Shown piece after piece: positions 32,301 through 37,480 of a DNA stretch of 64,000 nucleotides (position 1 is its first letter; the number at the start of each line of letters is the position of its first letter). Under the pieces are notes generated by a model. The model was not told the origin of the DNA and ran no database searches. It saw only the letters and a list, made by a program, of their open reading frames with translations. Source of the DNA: Patella vulgata (taxonomy: Eukaryota > Mollusca > Gastropoda > Patellidae); NCBI RefSeq assembly GCF_932274485.2, contig NC_065887.2:45837201-45901200 (forward strand), read 5' to 3'. A program made the translations under genes and the position numbers.

Positions 32301-33049
32301 TACCTACAAAAGAATAAATATGCGACAACCCTTGTTGACTGCTCGCACGATTTAGCTGCTGTGGGCGTATGTTTTGTTGCCTGGCAACCTATCTTTCTTT
32401 TATTTGAGGAGTTTAATTGTAGAATATTTTCAGAGCGATGTCATCACAGGCTAATAAAGAACAGTTTTTAAAACAGTTTGAACAAATCGTAGAAGGAATC
32501 AAACAAAATAGAAATAAGGTTAGTATAGTTTCAATGTCACCTTTCCTTCTATTTTTAAATGCAGTATATATTGTCTACATATTGTCTACATATTGCAAAA
32601 TGAGATGAAGGTGTCCCAATGGTCTAAGGCATAAGCTCTGACATTGAGTCAAGTTCCTAGCCTGTACATGAGTACTGAGTAGAATATTGTCGATATATTT
32701 TAAGGTTGAGAAACGTAAACAGGATGAGAAGATGAAACGCGATCAGTTTAATGATCAATATCTAGACCTGGTAGAAAAACAACGACTTTATTTTAAAACA
32801 GTTAAAGATTTTAAAGAGGTAAGTTAAATTGACTAGGTATCTACTCAATTCAACCATGCATTAGAAGCCCATTTCTCCCTTAAAGTATAGGCCAGGCCCT
32901 ATGTCACATTTGTATTTTCCCTCTGAGATGTTCATATAGTTTATTATGAGAGAATATGGTGTTTGTTTTATTATGAGAGAATATGACGTTTGTTTTTATT
33001 GCAGGAATGTAGAAAGAATGAGATTCTCTTGTCCAAATTAAAAAAATGA
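2285..33049 (+). CDS. CCDC93: CCDC93, complete 21-exon gene (span of coding exons and introns)
   Basis: Encodes the coiled-coil protein CCDC93, a subunit of the COMMD/CCDC22/CCDC93 (CCC) part of the Commander complex, which works with retriever and sorting nexins in endosome-to-surface recycling of membrane cargo (established for vertebrate orthologues). Joining 21 exons with GT-AG borders and matching phases gives 628 residues; human CCDC93 is about 631. The N-terminal half (about residues 30-170, calponin-homology-like domain) contains [34 protein letters not shown] and [20 protein letters not shown]. The C-terminal half (about 265-628) is charged coiled coil with [44 protein letters not shown] and [14 protein letters not shown]. 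The start is the first ATG after an in-frame TGA 12 bases upstream. The stop is followed by two AATAAA signals. All exons are open and no frame break was seen, so the gene looks functional. Confidence 0.96.
2732..3056. mobile_element. MITE-like element with E-box-rich interior
   Basis: Left end GTAAGGTTTTCGTTGTTCAC is mirrored by GTAAACGACGAAAACCTTAC at the right; inner GAGTCACTCGAGTCGAC pairs with GTCGACTCGAGTGAC. 325 bp, no coding frame. It lies in CCDC93 intron 1 and contains TTTGTCACGTGACAAA (a perfect palindrome, 2872-2887) followed by ATGGCG. Confidence 0.65.
3440..4390. mobile_element. Nested element with GACCACTCGGACC terminal repeats
   Basis: Begins ATCCATGACCACTCGGACCA and ends with the near mirror TGGTCCGAGTGGTCTGGAT. 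Subterminal copies of the GACCACTCGGACC motif appear several times at both ends. It is flanked by ACGACAA on both sides (3435-3441 and about 4391-4397), a likely target duplication, because copy 1 of the host element lacks the block. It contains a tandem repeat at 3575-3800. Confidence 0.65.
3575..3800 (+). repeat. Minisatellite, about 62-bp unit, about 4 copies
   Basis: Repeats of AATAATAAAGTGTTATTTTA plus AATTGATAATTGTGTTTG and TTTTAATATGACTACTCGAAC. Lies inside the nested element. Confidence 0.8.
5319..5740. other. Anonymous intron 1 DNA
   Basis: AT-rich intron with no gene or repeat that I recognise. The rest of intron 1 after the duplication (6195-6936) is also anonymous. Confidence 0.5.
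5741..6194 (+). repeat. 227-bp tandem duplication carrying an exon-like open frame
   Basis: 5741-5967 is repeated at 5968-6194 with few changes. Each copy has TTGTTCTAG before an open frame; the second runs to about 6260 and reads [35 protein letters not shown] and [16 protein letters not shown]. The changes in the coding frame (K/N, DV/AL, ET/DS) all alter amino acids, so there is no sign of protein-level constraint. It does not belong to the CCDC93 protein. I do not recognise it. Confidence 0.7.
6937..7050 (+). CDS. CCDC93: CCDC93 exon 2, residues 30-67
   Basis: Acceptor TTTCAG, donor GTAAAA, phase 0 at both ends, 38 codons. Encodes [20 protein letters not shown] and [17 protein letters not shown], nearly the same as vertebrate CCDC93. 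This starts the N-terminal calponin-homology-like domain. Confidence 0.97.
7500..8745 (-). mobile_element. HINE-like modular repeat, type 1, reverse copy
   Basis: On the minus strand it repeats modules with TGGACC-CTCTAGAGGTCAC, ATTTTTATCCGATTTTGATG, CTTCCTGGATTATGGC and a pause at AAATGGCCGC-like sequence, the same modules as at 10728, 15671, 28010 and 34200. It fills most of intron 2 and its ends are eroded. Confidence 0.7.
8879..8973 (+). CDS. CCDC93: CCDC93 exon 3, residues 68-98
   Basis: Acceptor TTACAG, donor GTGAGT. Encodes [20 protein letters not shown] then [11 protein letters not shown], the most conserved stretch of the family. It ends two bases into an Ile codon that exon 4 completes. 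Confidence 0.97.
8974..10322. other. CCDC93 intron 3
   Basis: AT-rich, with poly-T runs near 9880 and 10131. No coding exon is needed here: exons 3 and 4 join exactly. No element with clear ends was recognised. Confidence 0.5.
10323..10434 (+). CDS. CCDC93: CCDC93 exon 4, residues 99-136
   Basis: Acceptor TTATAG, donor GTAATC. One base completes the split Ile, then [20 protein letters not shown] and [17 protein letters not shown]. With exon 3 it totals 207 bases, keeping frame. Confidence 0.97.
10545..10645 (+). mobile_element. SINE-B core fragment
   Basis: Matches the core of the 38483-38864 SINE: GATTTTCCAGCCAGGTTTCC, CTTGTCAGTGGTACAGAAC, then GGCCTGGCAAGG and GTCTAGTCGTTTGGATGGGA. Head and tail are missing. 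Confidence 0.6.
10728..11312 (+). mobile_element. HINE-like modular repeat, type 1 (left end lost)
   Basis: Begins in the GTCTGTCTGTCCGGCCGTC microsatellite, followed by modules like those at 15671. It ends CTCTATCCATCTCTTGTAAA, ATGTGGGCGTATCCTGCCTG and GCAACC. This end lies only about 15 bases from the exon 5 acceptor AG. Confidence 0.75.
11326..11424 (+). CDS. CCDC93: CCDC93 exon 5, residues 137-169
   Basis: Acceptor TTTCAG, donor GTTAGT, 33 codons in phase 0. Encodes [20 protein letters not shown] and [13 protein letters not shown]. The last 27 bases of the exon and its donor are the first unit of a long 41-bp minisatellite that fills the start of intron 5. Reading on into the array gives [12 protein letters not shown] and then a stop. 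Confidence 0.96.
11398..12968 (+). repeat. 41-bp minisatellite born from the exon 5/intron 5 boundary
   Basis: About 38 units of TTCAGTAAACACTATAAAAC + ACTAGAAGTTAGTCTACTAGG. The first unit is the real end of exon 5 (TTCAGCAAACACTACAAAAC, ACCAGAG) with its donor GTTAGT. Many later units keep CCAGAG/GTTAGT or CTAGAA/GTTAGT, giving dozens of donor look-alikes. Two shorter units lie near 11600 and 12790. The array runs straight into a SINE at 12963. Confidence 0.95.
12963..13203 (+). mobile_element. SINE-A copy joined to the minisatellite
   Basis: Contains GTCAACTGGCATGGTTTTGA, TTCCCCGGTTGTACGTGAC, GGATTTTCTCCGGGTCC, AATTATTGAAATAAAATTGA, AGTCCCGAAATGACCTAG and terminal CT repeats. The first about 30 head bases are replaced by array sequence. 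Confidence 0.8.
13204..14579. other. Anonymous intron 5 DNA
   Basis: AT-rich intron without a recognisable exon or bounded element. Confidence 0.5.
14580..15067. mobile_element. Two decayed SINE-A copies, head to tail in opposite directions
   Basis: 14580-14815 (+) keeps GTGGTCTAGTGGTTTAAC (A-box-like), CCAACCATGTGG and AAATTATTGAAATA. 14890-15067 (-) keeps the mirror of GTCCCGAAATGACC, TTATTGAAATAAAATT and GGTTTTCTC. Both are strongly diverged. Confidence 0.6.
15603..15659 (+). CDS. CCDC93: CCDC93 exon 6, residues 170-188
   Basis: Acceptor ATTTCAG, donor GTAAGG, 19 codons, phase 0: [24 protein letters not shown]-like repeat begins only 11 bases past the exon end (15671). Confidence 0.93.
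15671..16917 (+). mobile_element. HINE-like modular repeat, type 1, longest forward copy
   Basis: Starts with the hairpin TATACGCCCACATTTTCATG / TGGACATATA, then a GTCC-rich microsatellite (CGCCCGTCCGTCC), then about four degenerate modules of about 280 bp. Each module has CCTCTAGAGGTCACAATTTT, ATCCGATTT, GATTATGGCCCCTGATTGTA, GTTACACC and AAAATGGCCGC. The right end is eroded. It begins 11 bases after exon 6. Confidence 0.8.
17175..17560 (-). repeat. 29-bp minisatellite, about 12 units
   Basis: Unit GGTTGGTTTCTTGAAAAGGC + TTGAAAATA, with one unit shortened at 17345 and increasing decay to the right. An open frame on the minus strand here is a by-product of the repeat. Confidence 0.9.
17561..18091. 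other. Anonymous end of intron 6
   Basis: AT-rich sequence with no repeat or extra exon recognised before exon 7. Confidence 0.5.
18092..18189 (+). CDS. CCDC93: CCDC93 exon 7, residues 189-220
   Basis: Acceptor TTTAATAG, donor GTAAGT. Encodes [20 protein letters not shown] and [12 protein letters not shown], ending two bases into an Arg codon. The YKP-R and LLEYGR motifs match vertebrate CCDC93. Confidence 0.95.
18190..19370. other. Intron 7, left part
   Basis: A weak SINE-B-like scrap lies near 18710-18790 (GATTTTCCGGCGTGGTTTAA). The rest is AT-rich without a recognisable feature. Confidence 0.4.
19371..19590 (+). repeat. 44-bp minisatellite, 5 units
   Basis: Unit GTGTCTCCCTCATAGATTAA + CCCAGGGGTTTAGTGGAGTA + AAAC. 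Units start at 19371, 19415, 19459, 19503 and 19547, alternating CCCAGG and CCGAGG. A single-copy relative at about 3923-3995 shows that this is the expanded middle of a dispersed repeat. Confidence 0.92.
19600..20740. other. Intron 7, right part
   Basis: Contains a short duplicated motif near 20330-20400 (CTATATTACATCACTTA) and otherwise no recognisable gene or element. Confidence 0.4.
20885..21115 (+). mobile_element. SINE-B fragment
   Basis: Keeps GAGGTCCC, GTGCACATAAAAGAATTCTT, GCAAAATTTTC and GCCCTTCTTCATTA in the same order as the full SINE-B. It ends about 25 bases before the exon 8 acceptor. Confidence 0.55.
21141..21270 (+). CDS. CCDC93: CCDC93 exon 8, residues 221-264
   Basis: Acceptor TTGCAG, donor GTATGT. 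Completes Arg, then [20 protein letters not shown] followed by an acidic end ([12 protein letters not shown]). This is the low-complexity linker between the N-terminal domain and the coiled coil. Phase 0 at the end. Confidence 0.94.
21381..21431 (+). CDS. CCDC93: CCDC93 exon 9, residues 265-281
   Basis: Acceptor TTTTGTAG, donor GTGAGT, 17 codons: [17 protein letters not shown]. Corresponds to the vertebrate segment RIQSLMTKMTAM. Confidence 0.9.
21432..22360. other. CCDC93 intron 9
   Basis: AT-rich, no exon or bounded element recognised. Exons 9 and 10 join in frame without it. Confidence 0.5.
22361..22447 (+). CDS. CCDC93: CCDC93 exon 10, residues 282-310
   Basis: Acceptor CTATTAG, donor GTGAGT, 29 codons: [20 protein letters not shown] then QIASEYAEK. 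The SAEI-QI-SEYAEK motif matches human CCDC93 closely. Confidence 0.96.
22783..23050 (+). mobile_element. SINE-B copy upstream of exon 11
   Basis: Has a tRNA-like head (GGTGGCTCGATGAGTAGGAC, with the first part duplicated), TGCATTAGCAGAGAAAGTTC, CAGTGGTGCAGGACAGAGGG, TGAGGTCCTGTGTACAC and CATGCATGTCAAAGATCCC. It ends with a SINE-A-like GCGAATTATTGAAGTAAAA, so it may be a composite. Ends about 45 bases before exon 11. Confidence 0.65.
23094..23210 (+). CDS. CCDC93: CCDC93 exon 11, residues 311-349
   Basis: Acceptor ATTATAAG (weak, few pyrimidines), donor GTATGT, 39 codons: [20 protein letters not shown] then [19 protein letters not shown]. The frame and the KQI-Q-T--L-E pattern support it. 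A SINE remnant ends about 45 bases upstream of the acceptor. Confidence 0.92.
23244..23362 (+). repeat. 30-bp minisatellite, 4 units
   Basis: Unit AGAATGTCCCCAGTTGCCTG + GGTTGACAAC, starting 34 bases after the exon 11 donor. It ends at another SINE-B fragment. Confidence 0.9.
23365..23550 (+). mobile_element. SINE-B tail fragment
   Basis: Matches the right half of the full SINE-B: GTGCACATAAAAAAACCTTG, TGTCCGAGCAAAATTTCACT, ACACTATATGACTTATGCCC, GTCTTCATTAGCC and AAACCCCCATTTCATT. Confidence 0.7.
23709..23771 (+). CDS. CCDC93: CCDC93 exon 12, residues 350-370
   Basis: Acceptor TTTTCAG, donor GTGAGA, 21 codons: [20 protein letters not shown] then E. Coiled-coil segment matching the vertebrate stretch just before TLTELK. 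Confidence 0.93.
23772..24383. other. CCDC93 intron 12
   Basis: No exon is needed here. A tempting AAGAGAAG between TTGTAG and GTAAGT near 24230 is rejected because the protein length already matches vertebrates. Confidence 0.5.
24384..24457 (+). CDS. CCDC93: CCDC93 exon 13, residues 371-394
   Basis: Acceptor TTAAAAG, donor GTAGAT. Encodes [20 protein letters not shown] and EENQ, ending two bases into Ser. Its 25-residue contribution equals the vertebrate length here, so no extra exon is needed between 23772 and 24383. Confidence 0.93.
24515..24575 (+). repeat. 18-bp tandem repeat, about 3 units
   Basis: Repeats of TTGTCCACAGGTTTGTC in intron 13. Confidence 0.8.
24877..24958 (+). CDS. CCDC93: CCDC93 exon 14, residues 395-422
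   Basis: Acceptor TTTTCAG, donor GTAAGC. Encodes [20 protein letters not shown] then EFKAHCK, almost identical to vertebrates. The exon end and donor are duplicated 43 bases downstream. Confidence 0.97.
24949..25034 (+). repeat. 43-bp tandem duplication of the exon 14 donor
   Basis: TCATTGTAAG/GTAAGCTGATT... through TACCATGCTAGTAGT occurs at 24949-24991 and again at 24992-25034. The copy brings a second full-strength donor (GTAAGC at 25002). Using it would add CKVS and then a stop. Confidence 0.95.
25121..25413 (+). repeat. 39-bp minisatellite born from the exon 15 acceptor
   Basis: Eight copies of ATTATTTTAG/GAGGAAATGG, seven of them followed by ACATGATATCGATATTAAT. The last is the real intron 14/exon 15 border. 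The unit is 13 codons. Splicing to any upstream copy would read [12 protein letters not shown] and stop at the TAG of the next acceptor. The copies are virtually identical, so the array is young. Confidence 0.97.
25404..25550 (+). CDS. CCDC93: CCDC93 exon 15, residues 423-471
   Basis: Acceptor ATTTTAG, donor GTGAGT, 49 codons: [20 protein letters not shown], then [20 protein letters not shown] and KLHKIRLLL. The acceptor and first bases of this exon are repeated seven more times upstream in a 39-bp array. Only the last copy continues into GCTCGACTG and the conserved frame. Confidence 0.96.
25690..26088 (+). repeat. 26-bp minisatellite, about 15 units
   Basis: Unit AAAATACACACCATCTAATG + TGAACT, with alternating TAATGTGAACT and TACTGTAAACT variants forming a higher-order pattern. 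Located in intron 15. Confidence 0.92.
26502..26882. mobile_element. MITE-like element with about 32-bp terminal inverted repeats
   Basis: Left AATCTGATTAAAATACAGAT and right ATCTGTGTTTTAACCAGATT are imperfect mirrors, followed inward by TTTCGTTTCG against CGAAATGAAA. A TTTCG pentamer array (about 26528-26555) lies just inside. TAGATCA occurs outside both ends. No coding frame. Confidence 0.6.
26883..27640. other. End of intron 15
   Basis: AT-rich; no exon or bounded repeat recognised. Confidence 0.5.
27641..27749 (+). CDS. CCDC93: CCDC93 exon 16, residues 472-507
   Basis: Acceptor TCTTTAG, donor GTAAGT. Encodes [20 protein letters not shown] then [16 protein letters not shown], ending one base into Ile. 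[11 protein letters not shown] is invariant in CCDC93. Confidence 0.97.
27865..27947 (+). CDS. CCDC93: CCDC93 exon 17, residues 508-535
   Basis: Acceptor ATTACAG, donor GTAGGT. Completes Ile, then [20 protein letters not shown] and KLYLNKE, matching vertebrate [17 protein letters not shown]. Confidence 0.97.
28010..28660 (+). mobile_element. HINE-like modular repeat, type 1 (left-truncated)
   Basis: Two modules with GATTATGGCCCCTGTTTGTA, GGACCCTCTAGAGGTCACAA and AAAATGGCCGCTCCTTGTAC. Right end AAAATGTGGGCGTATCTTGC + CTTGCAACC. Located in intron 17. Confidence 0.75.
28745..29000 (+). mobile_element. SINE-A, full copy with perfect 13-bp target duplication
   Basis: Head GGAGGGTTGGATGGCCTAAT (A box), TGGTTTCGAATCCCCGG (B box), then CGGGTTTTCTCCGGGTCCTC, AGTTATTGAAATAAA, GTCCCGAAATG-like sequence and a CT tail. 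Flanked by TTTTTCATTTTTA at 28732-28744 and 29001-29013. Intact-looking tRNA-type SINE in intron 17. Confidence 0.93.
29014..30233. other. Rest of intron 17
   Basis: AT-rich. 29905-30080 shares a roughly 150-bp dispersed repeat with 40245-40440 (GGTATTATATTGTATTAATT, AATATCTTTGGCAA). No exon. Confidence 0.6.
30234..30271 (+). CDS. CCDC93: CCDC93 exon 18, residues 536-547
   Basis: A 38-base exon, acceptor TTTCAG, donor [18 protein letters not shown], ending two bases into Gln. The vertebrate equivalent is SLLNSIHENFSQ. Confidence 0.95.
30800..30945 (+). mobile_element. SINE-A tail fragment
   Basis: Keeps TGTTCTCCTGGTCCTCCAGT, TTCCTCCCACTGCTAAAGAC, GCCCAAGCGAATTATTTAAA and GAAATGTGTTAAGGGGACG. 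The head is missing. Confidence 0.65.
30955..32393 (+). mobile_element. HINE-like modular repeat, type 2
   Basis: Begins with a hairpin (TATACGCCTACAT gga ATGTGGTCGTATA), then CCGTCCGTCCGTCGTCC. About eight modules of about 150 bp follow, each with TTATGGCCCTTGTTTCACTT, GTTGAATCTTGTGAACGC, TTATCATCCGATCTG and TATGCATCATTTAAATTAG. It ends CTGTGGGCGTATGTTTTGTT + GCCTGGCAACC, 40 bases before exon 19. Same plan as type 1 with a different module sequence. Confidence 0.8.
32434..32518 (+). CDS. CCDC93: CCDC93 exon 19, residues 548-576
   Basis: Acceptor TTTTCAG, donor GTTAGT. Completes Gln, then [20 protein letters not shown] and [18 protein letters not shown] is conserved. Confidence 0.97.
32705..32818 (+). 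CDS. CCDC93: CCDC93 exon 20, residues 577-614
   Basis: Acceptor ATTTTAAG, donor GTAAGT, 38 codons: [20 protein letters not shown] then [18 protein letters not shown], the conserved C-terminal coiled-coil block. Confidence 0.97.
33005..33049 (+). CDS. CCDC93: CCDC93 exon 21 (last), residues 615-628 and stop
   Basis: Acceptor ATTGCAG. Encodes [14 protein letters not shown] then TGA, matching vertebrate GRKNEMLLSKVKAK. Polyadenylation signals follow within 60 bases. Confidence 0.96.
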   Translation, partial: ECRKNEILLSKLKK

Positions 33050-33088
33050 AGATGAAGATAGAGTCAATTTTATTTTAACATTGTCTAG

Positions 33089-33112
33089 AATAAATATACT
33101 TATTACAATAAA
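33089..33112 (+). terminator. CCDC93 polyadenylation signals
   Basis: AATAAA at 33089-33094 and again at 33107-33112, 40 and 58 bases after the stop codon, implying a very short 3' UTR. Confidence 0.75.
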
Positions 33113-34199
33113 ACCTACCTTGATTGTGTCATCCTTCAAGACAAATCAGATGACCCCTGTCCTTTGATTCCTGTCTTACCTTAGAAACTCAAGTGTAGAT
33201 CGTGTTACTTCCTGTTGTAGTAATATCGCACTTCCTTGTTGTGATCTTAATATAAAACTACAGGTTAAATGGTTTCTACAGCTTTATTGTTAAACTGCTT
33301 GCAAGGACTTCATGTTCCACGTTCTCAATAAAGCATAGATGGTAGCTGCTAGGAATATCAGGCTGAGTTCTGATCAATTCCGCTCAACACCCCTTTTATA
33401 ACCCCCTTATTTCTGCACGTTATAGACTGACCTTGACGTTAATTTCCTTCCCAAATATGGAATAAACACCCAATTCTCCCAAAACCAGGGGCGATAACAT
33501 TACCTTATTCGGTCTACCAACCCCGTGTCATAAACAGATAGAATTTGATGGATATTTTGACAATTGGTTAGTATTTTACAAAAATATCACCGTTTTTTTT
33601 ATATATATAAACATGTCGTCCGCTTTTATTAGTACGTGGGATTTGACTCAATAGAAAGTGTGAACCATCAATTAGTCAAAGACACAATATGGTCTTAAGG
33701 ACCAAAGTCTTACACATTTGCGACGTTAGCAACATCATCACCACAGTTGTCATAAAATCATTAGTTCAATCACTTGCCCTATCAGCACCCTTGTATCTTC
33801 CAGAACTACTAACTGTATCCCAGCCAATTCGTATCTTCCAGAACTACTAACTGTATCCCAGCCAATTCGTACTTTGAGATTACAGCATCAAAACATTTTG
33901 TGCATTCAATCATCAAAATTAAAACAGTTCGGAGATAGAAGCTTTATTACTGCTGCACCAAAACTGTGAACAATTTACCTCAAAATATTCGCGACAGCAA
34001 AACTCTTACAAGTTTCCAATTCCAATTAAATACTCACTTGTTCAAACAATCTTATGTTATACAAACATGTATATAGTTTATTGCTCTTAAAGGTGCTTTG
34101 AGCATGTTTATGAATGGATTTGGTGCCCATGATGTTTTCTATGTGTATCAGATAATTAAGGGTTGATGTAATGACGGGTATAAATTAAATCTATTTCAC
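33113..34199. other. Intergenic DNA after CCDC93
   Basis: No gene recognised. Contains a 38-bp duplication (33793-33868, TATCTTCCAGAACTACTAAC). Confidence 0.5.
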
Positions 34200-34815
34200 G
34201 TGAAATTACATAATCAACAAGCGGCTGCCATGCAAGATACGCCCATATTTTGCAGGAGATGGATGGAGAACAAGCAAAACAAAAAGAAATGATTTTCTGT
34301 TCAATCAGAGGCCATAATCCAGTAAGTAATGGTCTGAAATGCGTGAATATCGAAAAGAACAGAGATCTTTGGGATATAAACATATATTTAAAGTATCATC
34401 GAAAATTGTGACCTCAAGAGGGTACACAACCTTTGTATTACATACAAGGAGCGGACATTTTGTCGAGCAGTTTCGTTTCAATTTTCCCGAAATTCTAAGT
34501 CAACCTTCATTAATTGTGGAATGGTGGTAGATTTAATGTTTTTTTAAATCTAAGTTTACGTACAATCGGGGGCCATAATCCAGGAAGTTATCGTCTGATA
34601 TGTGCAAATATCCAAAAGAACTGAGATTTTTGAGATATAAACATATATATTAAGTTTCATCAAAATCTGACAAAATTGTGACCTCTTAGCAGGTCCACAA
34701 CCTGGGTATTACATTCTTTTACACAATTTGCGTTCAAGGAGCTGCAATTCTGAGGGCAGTTATGATCCGATTTTTACGAAATTCGAACTCTAATCATCAT
34801 TAGGAATCCGGGTGT
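34200..34815 (-). mobile_element. HINE-like modular repeat, type 1, reverse copy
   Basis: Left edge is the mirror of the family right end (GATACGCCCATATTTTGCAG, with GGATGGAGA). Modules then run on the minus strand to the edge of Tc1-like copy A. Confidence 0.75.
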
Positions 34816-34827
34816 AACGATGATATA

Positions 34828-35924
34828 CTGAGCGCCATGGAAAACGCATCACTTAGTTTTTCGTATAACAAAATGATCCTGTAAACATATCTTATTTATT
34901 TTGCTTCTTATTGTGAACAATATTCAAATGGGAACACATCAATAACAACACATTTAATCTGTAATCAACGGTACAAAGTCAGAGAGGTCAAAACCAAAAG
35001 TACGACACAGATGTCAGTAGCGCGTGTGTCCTCCACGGGCTCTTACGCACGCTGTGCAGCGACGTCGCATGGAATTAACCAATGTTTGAAAGAAGGCCTG
35101 GGGCAAATTGTCCCATTCTTGGACAAGAGCAGTTTCTAAAGCAGCAATGGTGTTCATCTGTGGTCTCCGATACAGACGGCGTCTAATCTCATTCCAGACA
35201 TGTTCTATCGGTGCCATATCCGGAGACATGACTGGCCAGTCAAAGACATTGATGTTGTTAGCAGCCAGGTAGTCCATACTAAAACGGGCGGTATGCGGAC
35301 GTGCATTATCCTGTTGGAAGTGCTGAAGTTGTGGGTGCGCTCGAAACATCGGAACAACAATTGGTTGCAAGACATCATCACGGTAAGCTACAGCATTAAC
35401 CCCTGCAAATGTGTAGGGCGATCCGGTGATGAAATGTGAAACCTCCCCACACCATTACACTTCCCCCACCCCATCGATTCGTTTCGAAGACGCAGCAGTC
35501 TGCAAGACGTTCCCCAAGACGTCTCCACACACGTTGACGGCCATCAGCGTGATAAAGATGAAAGCGACTCTCATCACTGAAGAGCAAACTTTGCCAGTCT
35601 ACTCTTCTCCATGTCTGGTGTCCTGGAGCCCATATCAAACGCCGCTGACGGTGATGATCCCTGAGGATAGCTCCAACATAAGGTCGTCGTGCACAGAGTC
35701 CCACTTCTCTTAGACGACGTCTTACGGTGTTGGCACTTACTGGTCCTTGTCTTCCGACAACTGTTGCACCTGTTCGAGTCGCTGGGCGGAATCTGTCACG
35801 CAGATGAGTGACCCGGATGTAGCGGTCTTGAGCCTGGGTTGTAACGCGTTGTGAACCAGGACGTTGACGGTCACATGTTGATCCAGTAACTCGAACACGT
35901 TCCACTAACCTTACAATAGTGCAG
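34828..35924 (-). mobile_element. Tc1/mariner-type transposon copy A, truncated
   Basis: The terminal repeat begins CTGAGCGCCATGGAAAACGC next to TA (34826-34827). The transposase on the minus strand keeps the RVTTQAQDRYIR linker, SANTVRRRLREVGL (second helix-turn-helix), FSDESRF (first Asp), QQDNARPHTA (second Asp) and APIEHVW (Glu, DD34E spacing), ending GGHTRY. The frame is broken between the HICRG and VNAVAYRDD regions near 35400. The N-terminus and other terminal repeat are lost where a CAGGGCC-ended element begins at 35922. Confidence 0.88.
35014..35905 (-). pseudogene. Tc1-like transposase fragment (copy A)
   Basis: Two overlapping frames cover the linker to the C-terminus of a DD34E Tc1-type transposase: 35905-35396 (ERVRVTGSTCDRQRPGSQRV to LHICRG) and 35370-35014 (MQPIVVPMFRAHPQLQHFQQ to RARGGHTRY). 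All three catalytic acids are present but lie in two frames, and the first helix-turn-helix is missing. Confidence 0.88.
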
Positions 35925-36130
35925 GGCCTATTTTAACGTGCCTACAGACACGGACGTGCCTCGACGAAGCACGGTTTCCGGAGATTGTAACGCGTTGTGA
36001 ACCAGGACGTTGATGGTCACGTGTTGATCCAGTAACTCGAACACGTTCCACTAACCTTACAATAGTGCAGGGCCTATTTTAACGTGCCTACAGACACGGA
36101 CGTGCCTCGACGAAGCACGGTTTCCGGAGA
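35839..36130. repeat. 146-bp tandem duplication across an element junction
   Basis: 35839-35984 is repeated at 35985-36130. Each copy holds transposon A sequence (TTGTAACGCGTTGTGAACCA) joined to the CAGGGCC terminus and on to GCACGGTTTCCGGAGA. The duplication therefore came after the junction formed. Confidence 0.92.
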
Positions 36131-37198
36131 TGGAAGTTTTTTGACTGGGTTTCCCCCCTTTGGTTTCCGACAAAATTTCCAAAACATGACTCACGATTTT
36201 TCACACAGAACTTGGTAGCTCAATTTAGCTTCTTCCATCACCGTTATTATCTCTAATGTGTTGGAATAAACCTTCTGAAATCGTGACCAAATTAGTTGAC
36301 CAAAACAAAGGCTCACCAGAAGTGAAATAAAAACTTCCTGAATTATCACCACGCTTACACTTTTAAAACAAAACAAGCGGTTGGCATACACGATACGCCG
36401 AGATTCTGTCAGATATGGATAGGGAACAGGGAAAATCGATAGGGTTCAACCTCTCGTTGTCCCAATGCTACACATCGAATATGAAACTGTAGCCTATATC
36501 GCGTTCACAAGGTTTTTGGCAAAGTTTGGTAACTCGATGGGGTTTGTCGTCTCATGACCCCAATGCTTCACATCAAATGTGAAAAAATAAAACACGGTTA
36601 AAACGCAAGTCCCTGTCGCTTCCACAAGGTTTTCCAGGGGGCTTAACTCTGGAACAGAAGGTCGCGGAATGCTGATTATCGGTATGATTCTTGCTCCCGT
36701 GTTCTCAATTCATCACAATATAAAGCTCACAAACTTTGTTACTCTCTGTGTATGTAAGGCCATAATCCAAGCAGATGCACCAAAATCGAATTCAACAAAG
36801 ATCTTTTGATCCTCAACATCTAAAACGGTCAAAAATTGAGGCCTAAATTAAAATTTGCATACTATTGACATTTGTATTTATAGCTGCGTATCGGTATCAT
36901 TGGCAGTCCGAAGAAACGCCCAAAAGCAGACGAACCTTTACTGTAACATGCAGCTCACTACTTGCATCAACAACTGCTTTATTTTTTGACATTTACATAC
37001 AATCCACGAAATTGAATCGAAACCAAACGCATTGATTGATGATCACAATGATTTTTAAGGACACACTTGCTAAATTTCCTCATGCGATCTTTTCAGATTC
37101 ACAAGGATGCATAACATACCATTATACGATCTTTTCAAAGCACGGATTTTTCATTTCGAGCCACGTCCGTGTCTGTAGGCACGTTAAAATAGGCCCTG
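35922..37198. mobile_element. Element with 37-bp CAGGGCC terminal inverted repeats
   Basis: CAGGGCCTATTTTAACGTGC + CTACAGACACGGACGTG (35922, duplicated at 36068) is perfectly mirrored at 37162-37198. There is no transposase between. The interior includes a decayed type 1 modular repeat on the minus strand (about 36375-36860). CAGGG ends resemble hAT-type elements, but no 8-bp target duplication was found. Confidence 0.7.
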
Positions 37199-37480
37199 AT
37201 TCTATTATGTATTGTACCATATGTAAGCAGCTATGATATAAAAAGGGAAAAAACTGTTGCATTGTTATTCATGGAAAGACAAACGTCTTAAGAAAACAGT
37301 AAGAAGTAAATACACAACGTGAAGGGGGAAACAAAGACAACCAGAGACAAATTCTAGACGATCACAAGGCTACTAAGATATGTAGAAAAGATGCATGGGT
37401 CGTACGTAGGATGTGGCTACCGGTTTGACAACGTCCGCTCTCCACGTCTGACAGAAGATTCATGGTGCTACATATTTGAT
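37199..37480 (+). repeat. Dispersed repeat, copy 1 (partner at 51145)
   Basis: ATTCTATTATGTATTGTACC, GTTGCATTGTTATTC, GAAAACAGTAAGAAGTAAAT and GATGCATGGGTCGTACGTAG occur in the same order at 51145-51400. One roughly 40-base stretch is present only here. Unknown family. Confidence 0.7.
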
